Below the pieces are notes generated by a model. That model made no database searches, was not told where the DNA came from, and saw only the letters and a list, made by a program, of their open reading frames with translations. 64,000 bases of DNA from Microbulbifer variabilis ATCC 700307 (lineage in GTDB: Bacteria; Pseudomonadota; Gammaproteobacteria; Pseudomonadales; Cellvibrionaceae). The stretch covers positions 310,001 to 374,000 of the forward strand of contig NZ_AQYJ01000029.1 of NCBI RefSeq assembly GCF_000380565.1. The letters run 5' to 3'. Within the stretch, counting starts at the first letter, position 1. Each line of letters starts with the position of its first letter. A program made the translations under genes and the position numbers. Shown piece after piece: positions 1 through 9,373 of this stretch.

Positions 1-438
1 CTGCACTGGTACCCGGTTCTCAATATCTGCCTGTTGGCAATGGCGCTGTTGGTAGTATTAACCTTGCCATTGTCGAGTAATGTCCAGCCAGATCCAGATA
101 TCAGCTGGCTCAATGCGCCGATAGCCGCATTTGTCCTCCCATTGATAGGCTTGTTTATGGCCCCCGTATATCCGGCGATCAACTCAGTGATGCTGAGCTC
201 ACTGCCCACACACCAACACTCCGCAATGACCGGGTTACTGGTGATTTTCTCTGCATTGGGGGGGACAACGGGCTCACTAATAACAGGAACCGTTTTTGAG
301 GTATTCGATGGCCAGGTGGCTTTCTATCTGTCGCTGGTTCCTATTTCAGTGATTCTTATTAGCTTATTCTTCTTCCGTCGTGCAGTGGAGCGGCAGGTAC
401 CTGGTGAGCAGGCGCTACCGGCCAGCCCGGTGACCTGA
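1..438 (+). CDS. MFS sugar permease, C-terminal part (cut by window start)
   Basis: The reading frame is open from base 1, so the gene begins upstream of the window and only its last 145 codons are seen. The visible part has about four hydrophobic segments, a proline-rich cytoplasmic stretch (APVYPAINS) and a short charged tail, like the C-terminal half of FucP-type sugar permeases of the major facilitator superfamily. A LacI-family regulator follows 79 bases downstream, which supports a carbohydrate role. The substrate cannot be told from this fragment. The family is fairly secure; the sugar assignment is inference from resemblance and neighbour. Confidence 0.7.
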   Translation: MHWYPVLNICLLAMALLVVLTLPLSSNVQPDPDISWLNAPIAAFVLPLIGLFMAPVYPAINSVMLSSLPTHQHSAMTGLLVIFSALGGTTGSLITGTVFEVFDGQVAFYLSLVPISVILISLFFFRRAVERQVPGEQALPASPVT

Positions 439-517
439 TCGAAATTTGTCCCTGTTTTACAAATATTTACCACACCCCTAAGATGGCGTATTTCCCGTGA
501 ACAAGGTGAAGTACGTC

Positions 518-1591
518 ATGCCGAAGGATTCCTCCTCTCCCGTATCCATGTCAGATATTGCACGGTTGGCGGGAGTCTCAGAATCCACGGTTTCCCGCGC
601 TCTGAACAATAATCCGCTGATCAACGAAAAGACCCGTGAGCGTATTCAGCAGATTGCGCGGAGCATGAATTACAAGATTAATGAGAGCGCGCGCAACCTG
701 CGTTTGAAGCGTAGCCATACCATTTCAGTGGTGATCAATACCGGTTGCGCGGGTGGCCAGACGTTTTCCGATCCCTTTATGCTGGACATGATTGGTGCCA
801 TTGCCGATAAATTGGCACAGTACAAGTACGATTTGCTGTTCTCTAATAGTATTGCCAGCAATGACGATTGGCACTCCTACCTGATGGGTTCTCGTCGTGC
901 CGATGGGGTCATAGTGATTGGCCAGGGCGTGGATGACAACCCGCTGCGGGAGTTACAGAAACTGGGAGATCCCCTAGTGGTTTGGGGGGGCACCACCAAG
1001 CCGGGCTCGGAATACTGCATTGTAAGCAGTGACAACCAGATGGGGGGGCACCAGGCAACTAAGCACCTGCTTAGCCTGGGGCGCAGAAAAGTGATCTTCT
1101 TGGGCGACACCGCTCACCCGGAAATCAATGGTCGCTACGAGGGGTACCGCACGGCACTGACTGATACTGGGCTGGGTAAAACTGAACGACAGATTCCGGT
1201 GTCTTTCTCTAGCGAGAGTGGTTACCAGACAATTATCGATTTGATTGGTCGGGAGGGGCTGACTTTCGATGGGGTGTTCGCAGCCAGTGACAGCATCGCC
1301 ATGGGTGCAATCAAGGGCTTGCAGGCATTGGGCCATAAGGTGCCAGAAGATGTAGCGGTGGTGGGCTTTGATGATATTCCCATCGCGCCTTTCTATACCC
1401 CACCTCTCACTACAGTGCGCCAGAATATTCACCGCGCTGGCGAGTTGATGGTTGAGAAGGTTATGCGGCTTGTAGGGGGGCAAAGTGCTGAGCCAGAAGT
1501 TTTGCCCACTGAGCTGGTGGTGCGGGCTTCCTGTGGTGCAAACCCCGAATACCAGCCGGTTCAGGAGTTCTTTCAAGAGGGGCATGGTTAA
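518..1591 (+). CDS. LacI-family transcriptional regulator
   Basis: The N-terminus holds a LacI helix-turn-helix (MSDIARLAGVSESTVSRAL) followed by the hinge helix, then a periplasmic-binding-protein-like effector domain ending in the usual VVGFDDIPIAPFYTPPLTTV motif. The length (about 357 residues) is typical. I prefer ATG 518, with an AAGGTG ribosome site nine bases upstream; an in-frame GTG at 497 is the alternative. It lies just downstream of a sugar-type permease, so it probably represses a sugar uptake or utilisation operon upstream of the window. The effector is unknown. Confidence 0.88.
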   Translation: MPKDSSSPVSMSDIARLAGVSESTVSRALNNNPLINEKTRERIQQIARSMNYKINESARNLRLKRSHTISVVINTGCAGGQTFSDPFMLDMIGAIADKLAQYKYDLLFSNSIASNDDWHSYLMGSRRADGVIVIGQGVDDNPLRELQKLGDPLVVWGGTTKPGSEYCIVSSDNQMGGHQATKHLLSLGRRKVIFLGDTAHPEINGRYEGYRTALTDTGLGKTERQIPVSFSSESGYQTIIDLIGREGLTFDGVFAASDSIAMGAIKGLQALGHKVPEDVAVVGFDDIPIAPFYTPPLTTVRQNIHRAGELMVEKVMRLVGGQSAEPEVLPTELVVRASCGANPEYQPVQEFFQEGHG

Positions 1592-2041
1592 AGTAACCTC
1601 TAGTCCCTTATCTTTGCCAGTTATTACCCTCTCCTCAGAGGCTTCTCTACTTGGTCCCGCAATTGAGGCTCCGCAGAAACGGTGGAGCCCATTTATCACC
1701 TCTTAGGTGGATTCCAATCGTATTTTGGTGCCGTTGGTGTCCGATGCCTACAAGCTGGGCGTGATTACCAGCACCGCTGCTATGGCAGACATTGTACCCC
1801 CATAAATATGTTGGGTACTTAACAGTATTCGTTATATTTTCGGCTTATCTATACAAATTGCGGTTGATAAAAACACCTTATAAAAATCCTCAGCAGCATG
1901 TAACTCAATGTTTCAATTTCAAGGAAGGACATAGATTCAATTGCAACCAGGATTAGATAAGTAATATGGATGCGGGAATCATCTCCTTGAGCCACACTTT
2001 CGAGATAACTTTCCTATCAAGTTGATACTTTGGTAATTAAT
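1592..2041. other. Intergenic region with a possible gene remnant
   Basis: A 450-base gap. From 1707 to 1805 a GTG-initiated 32-codon frame reads like the tail of a protein (…ILVPLVSDAYKLGVIT…) with no ribosome site and a stop immediately upstream, so it may be the remnant of a decayed gene. The rest, 1806-2041, is AT-rich and must hold the promoter of the following exporter gene. I see no clear terminator or operator. Confidence 0.3.
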
Positions 2042-3445
2042 ATGGCGGAAGAAAGAACGCCTCTCACAAAGACCCAATTCTTGGGCCTGACAGCGTTAAG
2101 CCTGGCTGTATTTCTAATTGCGAATGATTTCACCGCTTTCTCTGTGGCAATACCCGCCATGGAAAAAGAGTTTAATTCTGATATCACTACGGTCCAGTGG
2201 GTAATCAATGGTTATACCCTGGTTTTTGGTGTTCTAATTATTTCCGGTGGTCGTTTGGCAGACATGTTTGGGCGCCGACGAATATTCTTTATAGGTACCG
2301 CTATTTTTGTATTTTTCTCCCTTCTGGGCGGACTGGCTGTAGATGTTTGGATGCTATTGATTTCGCGAGCATTAATGGGTATCGGCGGAGCAATGATGTG
2401 GCCGGCGATACTGGGAATGATTTATGGTTTGATGCCCGAGGATCGCTCAGGTCTTGCTGGTGGCTTGATCATGGCGGTGTGTGGAGCATCAAATGCGATT
2501 GGCCCCATGCTGGGGGGGACACTGACAGATTTACTGAGTTGGCGTTGGATCTTCTTTATTAATGTACCTATAGCAATCTTGGCGTGCTTTGTCTGTTGGC
2601 GGGTTGTAGCTGATGACAGTCCTGAAGAGGTGCGTGAGCGTATAGATTATGCCGGAGTAACTGCTCTTACAGTTTCCCTATTTGGACTGCTGGTTGCCCT
2701 GGATCTCGCTGTGGATTTTGGTTTTAAGAGCCCGTTAATAGTAGCGCTGTTTTCGATATTTTTATTGTTTATAGGCTTATTTGTGATCATTGAGCGCAAC
2801 GCTGGTAAGGATGCACTGATTCCTCAGGATGTGGCGAGTAACAGCAAATTCTTTGCTGCCGGTATTGCTACTCTACTGCTTTCAGTGGTCTTCTTTGCTG
2901 CACTTTTGTATGTACCGCAATTTTTAACCAAGGTTCGCGGCTACTCGGCAATGGCGTCAGGTATGGGCTTATTGCCGATGATGATCGTATTTGGCCTGGT
3001 ATCTTACGTTTCAGGAAGTTTGTATGAGCGGTTAGGGGCCAAGGTAATCGTTTCTGCCGGGACGGTGTGTATGTGTGCCGGAATGTTTATGTTATCACAC
3101 CTACATGAAGACACCCAATATTCCAGTATGATTCCCGGACTAATGATACTGGGAGCCGGTATAGGGCTCTTTTATTCAACCATTACCACAGCTGCAATTA
3201 CTGTTGTTGATCCATCCAGGTCAAGCCTGGCCGGGGCGATTCTCTATATGTTCCAAATTGCTGGTGGTGCTCTCGGACTGGGAATGAATACCACTATTGT
3301 AGTTATGGCACCGGATTTACCAACAGGTATAGACCGTGCATTTACAGTCAATGCTTACTTGGCTCTTGCGGGATTGATAGTTTGTATTCTGTTTGTGAGT
3401 GGTAAAACTATAGAAGTGGAGATAGAGGAGGAAGGCATCCTTTAG
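2042..3445 (+). CDS. DHA2-type (14-TM) MFS drug exporter
   Basis: A 467-residue polytopic membrane protein with about 14 hydrophobic segments. Motif A of the major facilitator superfamily is seen as GRLADMFGRRR after TM2, and motif C-like glycine/proline residues occur in GASNAIGPMLGG, both typical of proton-driven DHA2/EmrB-QacA multidrug antiporters. ATG 2042 is taken as the start; a TTG four codons upstream is less likely. The protein ends in an acidic tail. It stands alone, with no HlyD-type adaptor beside it, so it probably exports small hydrophobic compounds across the inner membrane only. The substrate is not predictable. Confidence 0.85.
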   Translation: MAEERTPLTKTQFLGLTALSLAVFLIANDFTAFSVAIPAMEKEFNSDITTVQWVINGYTLVFGVLIISGGRLADMFGRRRIFFIGTAIFVFFSLLGGLAVDVWMLLISRALMGIGGAMMWPAILGMIYGLMPEDRSGLAGGLIMAVCGASNAIGPMLGGTLTDLLSWRWIFFINVPIAILACFVCWRVVADDSPEEVRERIDYAGVTALTVSLFGLLVALDLAVDFGFKSPLIVALFSIFLLFIGLFVIIERNAGKDALIPQDVASNSKFFAAGIATLLLSVVFFAALLYVPQFLTKVRGYSAMASGMGLLPMMIVFGLVSYVSGSLYERLGAKVIVSAGTVCMCAGMFMLSHLHEDTQYSSMIPGLMILGAGIGLFYSTITTAAITVVDPSRSSLAGAILYMFQIAGGALGLGMNTTIVVMAPDLPTGIDRAFTVNAYLALAGLIVCILFVSGKTIEVEIEEEGIL

Positions 3446-3601
3446 CAATAGTAGAACTCCTTCCAAAGCCAACTATTAATTTACTTTTCTATCGGCGGTG
3501 TCTAATTGGAAGTCGCTAATAATCGACGTGTATTGAAGTAAAATAACGTGATAGTTTGAATCCTGCCAAAACTATTAATTACCCCTTGGTGAGTGGCATG
3601 C

Positions 3602-3624
3602 GGCCACCCGCTGTAAGGGTGGCC
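3602..3624. terminator. Hairpin between convergent genes
   Basis: A perfect 8-bp inverted repeat (GGCCACCC / GGGTGGCC) with a 7-base loop lies between the exporter gene and the convergent repeat-protein gene. There is no strong T tract on either side, so termination is plausible but not certain. Confidence 0.4.
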
Positions 3625-3651
3625 TTCACGATGATGTATTATTAGTGAAAT

Positions 3652-4563
3652 CTAGTCACTATTGAGATATGTGTAAAGCAGATAATCATGGTACTCCTCA
3701 TCTGATAATTCGGCATCTTCCTTCAGCTTCTTAATCAGTGCAATTTGTGCTGGATTATCAAAAGTTAAAGGTGTTTTAATTGTACTTTTGGGCCTTTGTT
3801 TGATTCTTCCGTCGGGACCTGATCGATAGTACCAGTTATTGGTGATTGCGACTTTTCTATCGTCATTCCCTTCAACAACTCTTGATGTTATACCTTCATG
3901 GTAGGTAATCATTCTCCCATCCCTCCCCCAGGTGGTCTTCCATGGTGAGAGTGGTGGAATGGCTACCAGCCTTTCATCAAAACCGGAGTCTGTTAGCCAG
4001 CCTGCAGGATAAGCTATCAATCTTGAATCGCGTCCTTGATCGGATTCCCAGCCGGGAGGTACTACAATCTTGCGGTAATCACTGCCTGCTTTAACATTTT
4101 TTCCCCACAGTCTGTTACCGTGTTCATCTACATCCCAATCGCCTGGAATTGCCACGCCGCGACCATCTCCCCCTTCAAAGTACCTCCATTTACTATAAGG
4201 ATAGGAAATTACCCTTCCATCATCTCCTTCTTGTGTGTAAAAACCGTGGGGATAGGCAACAATTCGGCCATCCGAACCCTCGCGGTGATCCCACTCATGG
4301 GGAAAAGTGATCCAACGACCATCGCTGCCTTTCGCTATTCGCCAATCGGCAGGGTAATGGAGTACACGTCCATCCCAGTCATCTTGATGGTCATTATCCA
4401 ATGTTTTCCAAAACGGAACATCTTCAGTATTGACATTTACACCCAGATGAACCGGCCCTGGCACTACAGCCTCAAAACCAGACTGAGCATTTACTGTGGA
4501 GGTAAAACAAAGGGAAATAAGTATGAGTAAAAGAACTTTTCCATACGGGACTTTAATTTTCAT
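3652..4563 (-). CDS. Exported tandem-repeat protein (about 17-residue DGR repeats)
   Basis: The protein has 303 residues. An N-terminal signal peptide (hydrophobic stretch at residues 9-24, cut probably after VNA at 26) is followed by about eleven or twelve copies of a roughly 17-residue unit of the form G-x-D-G-R-h-h-x-Y/I-P-x-x-W. The D-x-R cores fall near residues 64, 81, 98, 115, 133, 162, 179, 196, 215, 234 and 251, that is mostly 17 apart, with one degenerate unit near 149. A charged 40-residue tail without repeats follows. The regular Asp-Gly, Tyr/Pro and Trp positions suggest a beta-solenoid or propeller-like exported domain. I do not recognise the family; no enzyme motif is visible. 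The gene stands alone. Confidence 0.75.
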   Translation of the reverse strand: MKIKVPYGKVLLLILISLCFTSTVNAQSGFEAVVPGPVHLGVNVNTEDVPFWKTLDNDHQDDWDGRVLHYPADWRIAKGSDGRWITFPHEWDHREGSDGRIVAYPHGFYTQEGDDGRVISYPYSKWRYFEGGDGRGVAIPGDWDVDEHGNRLWGKNVKAGSDYRKIVVPPGWESDQGRDSRLIAYPAGWLTDSGFDERLVAIPPLSPWKTTWGRDGRMITYHEGITSRVVEGNDDRKVAITNNWYYRSGPDGRIKQRPKSTIKTPLTFDNPAQIALIKKLKEDAELSDEEYHDYLLYTYLNSD

Positions 4564-5192
4564 AAAATTGTATTTCTAACCGTAAATTTTTTATTTATTC
4601 TTAATGGGGTGAGAATTTAGTCGATAAATAGGGCAGAGAAAGATCACATAAACCTATCATGTAGTTTTTTTGGATAAAAATTCTCCTTGCTAGAGTTCAT
4701 GAGGTAAAAAATCCACCCTAATATTGCATGCATAAATGCAGCAGGCAATAAGGAGTCGAACAATCGTACTTGTTTTGTGGGTGGAAGGAGAAGAAACACG
4801 CTCAAGAATTAATATTTATAATTTTGTATTTTGTCACGAAAGACACATTTGTTCTTCTTTAGCAGTTTTCCTTTCTGATGTCTAAAAATCTTGATATCTA
4901 GGCGTGGGAAGGAAGGTAAATATTTAGGGGGTTAACCCTGCTTTGTATTTTTTAGAATGTTAGAGTTTAGAGGTTCTTTGAAGGCCATTTCTGATAAATG
5001 GTTTTTAGAGGTTTATGTTGTTGGTCTTTTGGATGCTGCAACTAGGGAAAATTTCTATTTGTTGTTTAATTTTTCCTTGGGCGAGGAAGTAAGGTATGGT
5101 CGTTACGAATTGAAGAAAGGTTGCAGTCCACAACGTCGCATAGTTTTAAATTATTGGGTGGGCAAAACTAATACTTGCAGGGCTTTACTTAG
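4564..5192. other. AT-rich intergenic region
   Basis: A 629-base gap upstream of the repeat-protein gene and downstream of the convergently placed amidohydrolase. An 84-codon plus-strand frame (4957-5211) overlaps the amidohydrolase end, has no ribosome site and no recognisable protein character; I do not call it. Nothing else is evident. Confidence 0.4.
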
Positions 5193-5957
5193 CTACTCTT
5201 GCCCCAGATAGAATGCTTTGGCATTCTTCCAAAGTACTTTGCTGGATGCAGCTTCTCCCAATGTATCCTGAATTAATGTAATGTCTCCATACTTGAAGGG
5301 TCTTGGAGCTCTGGTGGAGGGGAGGTCAGATCCGAACATCAGGCATTCTGGGTTTGCTTTATATAAATCAGCAATAGCCGAGGCAGGTTGAAAATCCAGG
5401 CGTCCAAACCCTGTCGCTTTTACTCTTACTCCTTGCTCAGCAAGCTGTAATACTGATTTGAAACCTGCTTTTCGTAACCCTAGATGATCGATTGAAACCT
5501 TGGGCAGGGCCAGCAAGGTTTGAATGAGTGCATCTAATTGCTGTGAATCTATATATAGCTCGACATGCCATCCAGCAACCTCATAAATTCTTTGGGCAAA
5601 GGGTGTAATTTTGGAAATGTCCTCTGAGCCTCCACGCCTTAGGTTAAAGCGTACCGCACGAATACCGGCCTTATTTAAACGAAGAATAGTATTATTGTCT
5701 GTACTTGATAGTAATTGAGTTACTCCAACGTAGTTTTTTCCCAATCGTGCCAGAGCATCCAAAAGGTAAGTTTGATCCTGTTTCTGGAATGATCCAGAAA
5801 CAACTGCACCACCAGCCAGCTCATAATTATCGAGCTTGCTTAGGTAATCAGCAGTAGTGAATGGCTCAGGGGTGAATCCCTGGTTTGAATAAAGAGGGAA
5901 TCCTGGTGCGATAATATGTAGATGACTATCGAAAATTGTAATTCTACCTTGCTTCAT
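5193..5957 (-). CDS. Amidohydrolase-2 family metal hydrolase
   Basis: A 254-residue TIM-barrel amidohydrolase of the PF04909 type. The N-terminal metal motif is FDSHLHI (H-x-H), a strand-end histidine is in VSIDHLGL, and the late aspartate is in LMFGSDLPSTR; together these are the metal and catalytic signature. Such proteins resemble 2-pyrone-4,6-dicarboxylate lactonase and other small lactone or decarboxylating hydrolases. No pathway partners lie alongside, so the substrate is unknown. The start ATG follows a weak ribosome site. Confidence 0.8.
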   Translation of the reverse strand: MKQGRITIFDSHLHIIAPGFPLYSNQGFTPEPFTTADYLSKLDNYELAGGAVVSGSFQKQDQTYLLDALARLGKNYVGVTQLLSSTDNNTILRLNKAGIRAVRFNLRRGGSEDISKITPFAQRIYEVAGWHVELYIDSQQLDALIQTLLALPKVSIDHLGLRKAGFKSVLQLAEQGVRVKATGFGRLDFQPASAIADLYKANPECLMFGSDLPSTRAPRPFKYGDITLIQDTLGEAASSKVLWKNAKAFYLGQE

Positions 5958-6108
5958 ATTCCCATCTAATATCTAAGTATTTAGGTGATTTTATAAGTTT
6001 AGTCTGCCTACATTTGTAGGTCTTGTCTATATGTAAGTTTGGCCTCCATTTAAAACTCTGAGGGCGCAAGACTAAACACTTCAATAGCTTTGATATTGCT
6101 TAGCATTG

Positions 6109-7029
6109 TTAATCTAGGCAGTCTGGATTTGATGTTTTAAAAATATTGCCTGTCCATAGATTGCTGCCTGTGCAGTTTGTGTCGGAAAGGTCCTGTAAAT
6201 CAAAGGCATTATTATCTAGTGAGGTGTTCCCAGATATTTGATTGTTGGTGCTATTGAATACAGATATATTTATTCCGGCAACATCTGAGGAACCGCTAGT
6301 TCCATTCTTGGTGACGAAATTCTGACTAACAATATTGTTTGATTCACTAGTTATTTCAATTCCATTGCTATAGTTGTTGGTAACAAAATTTTGAGATACT
6401 GTTGTGTGATCTGCATTGACTTGAATTCCACTGGCACCATCAATGCTTCCTACAATGTGGTTGAGATTGACTAGAGTGAATTCTCCATTAATTGTTATTC
6501 CCTGATCACCAGCTGACTCTATATAATTTTGCAGTATTTTGTTTTTGTCGCCTCTTATATCAATTCCGTCGTCATTGCCAGTATCAATAATATGATTTCT
6601 TACAATGGTATTGCTGTCGCTATCAATAACGATGCCTTCCCTAGGGGAACTTAATATTTTGATACCTTCTATTATGTGAAATCCATCACCCTCCAGATTT
6701 AAGCCGTCAGGGCAGTTAGTAATTGTCCCCCCGGAGACAAGCCCCGAGAATCCATTAACCAGAATGCCTGCGATACCATGCTGGCTGGCTGTATCACATA
6801 TAATTTCTCCATCTCCAACCATTTGTAAGTTTCCATTTGGGCCAAAAACAGTTAGTGCGTAGGGCGAATCTTGTGTCAATTCACAAGTAAGCGGCTCAGA
6901 TAGTACAGTAGTGGAGTTTATAACGTCGCCACATTCCACAGCAAAGACAAATGGCGAAATGGAAAATACAGCAGCTAAAATAGATGATGTCTTACAAGTA
7001 TCGATTAATGTTGAATGTTTGAATTTCAC
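6109..7029 (-). CDS. Exported right-handed parallel beta-helix (NosD/PbH1-like) protein
   Basis: A 306-residue protein with a signal peptide (hydrophobic residues about 14-30, cut near VFAVE) followed by serial PbH1-type turns: units such as N.I..N.I…G..DGIDI and ..GITINGEFTLVN.NHI.G. with repeated asparagine and glycine ladders at about 22-residue spacing. This is the pattern of right-handed parallel beta-helices, as in NosD or pectate-lyase-like proteins. It is exported and may bind or cleave polysaccharide, but no catalytic residues of known lyases can be assigned. It is a single gene in an AT-rich strip, with long flanking gaps. Confidence 0.72.
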   Translation of the reverse strand: MKFKHSTLIDTCKTSSILAAVFSISPFVFAVECGDVINSTTVLSEPLTCELTQDSPYALTVFGPNGNLQMVGDGEIICDTASQHGIAGILVNGFSGLVSGGTITNCPDGLNLEGDGFHIIEGIKILSSPREGIVIDSDSNTIVRNHIIDTGNDDGIDIRGDKNKILQNYIESAGDQGITINGEFTLVNLNHIVGSIDGASGIQVNADHTTVSQNFVTNNYSNGIEITSESNNIVSQNFVTKNGTSGSSDVAGINISVFNSTNNQISGNTSLDNNAFDLQDLSDTNCTGSNLWTGNIFKTSNPDCLD

Positions 7030-7944
7030 CTTGATGTCCCTCTCAGAGGTGTAAATGGAAAGAAGTACTTGAGTGTCAATTTTGTCTTACATCATAGTTG
7101 AGCTGCTATTTTTCTTTAAATATCTATTCGATATAGTTTGAGTTTTATATATTCCCATACAGTTATCGTCTAAATATTTTTTCTGGAGAGTGGTCGTTTG
7201 GCACTGTAAATTGGATCTATGATTGAGATGGTAGCGGTAGAGTCATATTTGCAAGTGAGCCCTTATGTATCGCTGTCGGGAAATACCTTTATAGTGAAAT
7301 TCTTTATGAAAATTATTTTTTAAGATAATGATGAAATTGTGGTGTTTGAACGACTGATGCTGATTTTTGTTAAAAGCACGTATTGACTTTAAAGGATCAT
7401 TGCTTTGCCTCCGCAGTTTCTATAGGTGATTCTTAAGTTAGCCAAAAAAACTGGTACTTTAGAGTGTCATGTTGTTCGGTCTAGGCCACTTGAGATGGTA
7501 TTTATTTATGTTGTTGGTCCGAATGGATAAACAATTATTGTTTTAGGTTTCAGCTAAGAATTACCCTGGTCAAAAGGCTATTTTGATCGCGTGGGTATCT
7601 TTTATCTGGTTAGCTCTCCGTTTTATCCTATAAATATAATTTTGAGTTCTCGTGGTTATACTGTTGTCTTTAGCCAGGTTGTATTGTTTCGATTCTCAAA
7701 AATGTAAAAATTGAAAGGCTGGATTTTTACCTAGTCTGAATCAAGTTAAGAGCGCAAAGGAAGTAATATGGGCTTGCTTAAAATTATACTGCCGTTTACA
7801 GCTACATTCTGGGTGGCGTGAATTGTGATTGCTTTACCTGCGATAGATGTAGATAATTGGTAGGAAATGGATGTACTCGTTGAGCAAAATGCTAATTGCC
7901 CCCCTGATCGGAAGGTCCAGCCAATCAGGGGATATAGCTAGTCT
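7030..7944. other. Long AT-rich gap, nothing convincing
   Basis: A 915-base gap with no supported gene. A 17-codon frame at 7768-7821 has a good ribosome site (AAAGGAAG) and a hydrophobic start (MGLLKIILPF) but stops at once; further hydrophobic codons follow in the same frame after the stop, so it could be the stub of a decayed membrane-protein gene. The right end holds the terminator-like hairpin of the esterase gene. Confidence 0.35.
7901..7931 (-). terminator. Terminator-like hairpin after the esterase gene
   Basis: Inverted repeat CCCCTGATCGG / CCAATCAGGGG (one mismatch, 9-base loop), 14 bases past the stop of the minus-strand esterase. The tail on the minus strand is only moderately T-rich. 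Confidence 0.5.
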
Positions 7945-8895
7945 TTATATCGATTGAATCGCTCGTATTCGGTCTTTGTGAGCGCGTATTGATACAGAGA
8001 TTTCAGGGGCAAAAATTTCCCATGAATGAATTACGCCAGGGTGAACATGTAATTCTGTGCTGACCCCTGCATTACCTAGAAGTCCAGCATACTGAATATC
8101 TTCATCTCGAAAAATATCCAGCTCTCCAACATCGATATAGGCTGGCGGTAAGTTGGTGGCATCCTTTAAGCGTGCAGCTGCAGCATAAGGACTCACTTTG
8201 TTGGAACCAATGTCTTTGCCAAGGTAGGCTTGCCAGGCAGTAAGGTTGTCGTCAAAGGTCCAAAGCACAAAGGGAGCCAGACTGGGGTTTGATGTTGTGG
8301 TTCGATCATCTAGCATGGGGTAGATAAGGATTTGTTTCGAGATGGCAGGTCCACCGCGATCTCTACTCATAATGGCTAGTGCTGCTGCCAACCCACCACC
8401 CGCACTATCTCCCATCACCGCGATTCTAGTGGAATCGACCCCCATTGATTCAGCGTGCTTAACCAACCAGCTGAGCGCGGTGTAACAGTCTTCAATAGGT
8501 GTGGGGTAGGGGTGCTCGGGTGCTTTGCGGTAGTCGACGGAGAGGAATGGCACTCCACTATCAGAAACATACTTGGCAACGGCTTTATCGTATATTTCCA
8601 CATCATTGTAAATTAAGCCGCCCCCATGGATATAGAGGATTGCAGGGCCTGGAGTGGAATCTCTTTTGTGATACCAGCGTAGCAGGAGGCTTGATTCATT
8701 TGAGGCCTTGACTAGAAAATCATCTTTTAACACGTCATTGGGCATTGGATAGGTATTAAATACCATTCTTAAAACCCCTTCACCGATTTCCCGCCTTGTA
8801 ATGACATCTCCTGGAGGAATCGGCTCAATTGAGTCTATCAGATCTTGGTATTTTGCAGTCGCCTGAACGAATTCCGGATCAAATGTAAAAGCCAT
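7945..8895 (-). CDS. HSL-family (family IV) alpha/beta hydrolase, esterase
   Basis: A 316-residue cytoplasmic hydrolase. The oxyanion-hole motif HGGG (LYIHGGGLIY), the nucleophile elbow GDSAGG, the acid in DVGELDIFRDED and the histidine in HPGVIHSWE make up the hormone-sensitive-lipase type catalytic set in the right order. Such enzymes hydrolyse short acyl esters or aryl esters. Length and start are usual for the family. It has no operon partners; a hairpin follows its stop. Confidence 0.88.
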   Translation of the reverse strand: MAFTFDPEFVQATAKYQDLIDSIEPIPPGDVITRREIGEGVLRMVFNTYPMPNDVLKDDFLVKASNESSLLLRWYHKRDSTPGPAILYIHGGGLIYNDVEIYDKAVAKYVSDSGVPFLSVDYRKAPEHPYPTPIEDCYTALSWLVKHAESMGVDSTRIAVMGDSAGGGLAAALAIMSRDRGGPAISKQILIYPMLDDRTTTSNPSLAPFVLWTFDDNLTAWQAYLGKDIGSNKVSPYAAAARLKDATNLPPAYIDVGELDIFRDEDIQYAGLLGNAGVSTELHVHPGVIHSWEIFAPEISVSIRAHKDRIRAIQSI

Positions 8896-9373
8896 GATCG
8901 TTATCCTTATATTTAATCTGATGAAGTATAGATAACTCTAAGCAATTGATGAGCTTTAAGCCGAGCTTGGTATGCAAGTGGTAACCACATAAGATTGACT
9001 TGATTACGATCAAGGATTTAGCGGATTTTGGATTGCCGATCGGGACAAGTATTTCGACTTTGTTTACATAGAGAAAGAGATCGTGCAGGCACTAAGGTGT
9101 TCGGGTTTATTACCTTATTGAGGTATAAGAGATTGAGAGTTGCTTCAAGAATCTGGAAAGTATTATAGCCATAGCTGGAAGGTGGTGATGCTGTTGCTTA
9201 TTCGACTGTGAATATCAACATTATTGGAGTGGAAGATCTTTTGCCCGGAATAATACTTGCTTACTGTAAGCAATCGCCACTGTCATCACATTACAAAAAT
9301 GTTTCATTTGCGTATGTCTCTTTGCTAGAATCCGCGCCGACTTAAGATACAGCGATTTCATGGAGGATTTTGA
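8896..9373. other. Divergent promoter gap
   Basis: A 478-base gap between divergent genes (esterase and the duplicated cysteine protein). It must contain both promoters; no recognisable operator or RNA gene was seen. Confidence 0.4.

Noticed and set aside
974-1699. 241-codon minus-strand frame over the LacI gene
   Set aside because: The LacI frame carries the complete family motifs; the antisense frame has no recognisable domain or ribosome site.
4036-4530. 164-codon plus-strand frame opposite the repeat protein
   Set aside because: It owes its openness to the internal repeats of the minus-strand gene, which has a signal peptide and regular repeat structure.
4957-5211. 84-codon plus-strand frame
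   Set aside because: No ribosome site, overlaps the end of the amidohydrolase gene and shows no family features.
7768-7821. 17-codon frame with a good ribosome site and hydrophobic start
   Set aside because: Too short to support; perhaps a decayed membrane-protein gene, noted only in the gap description.
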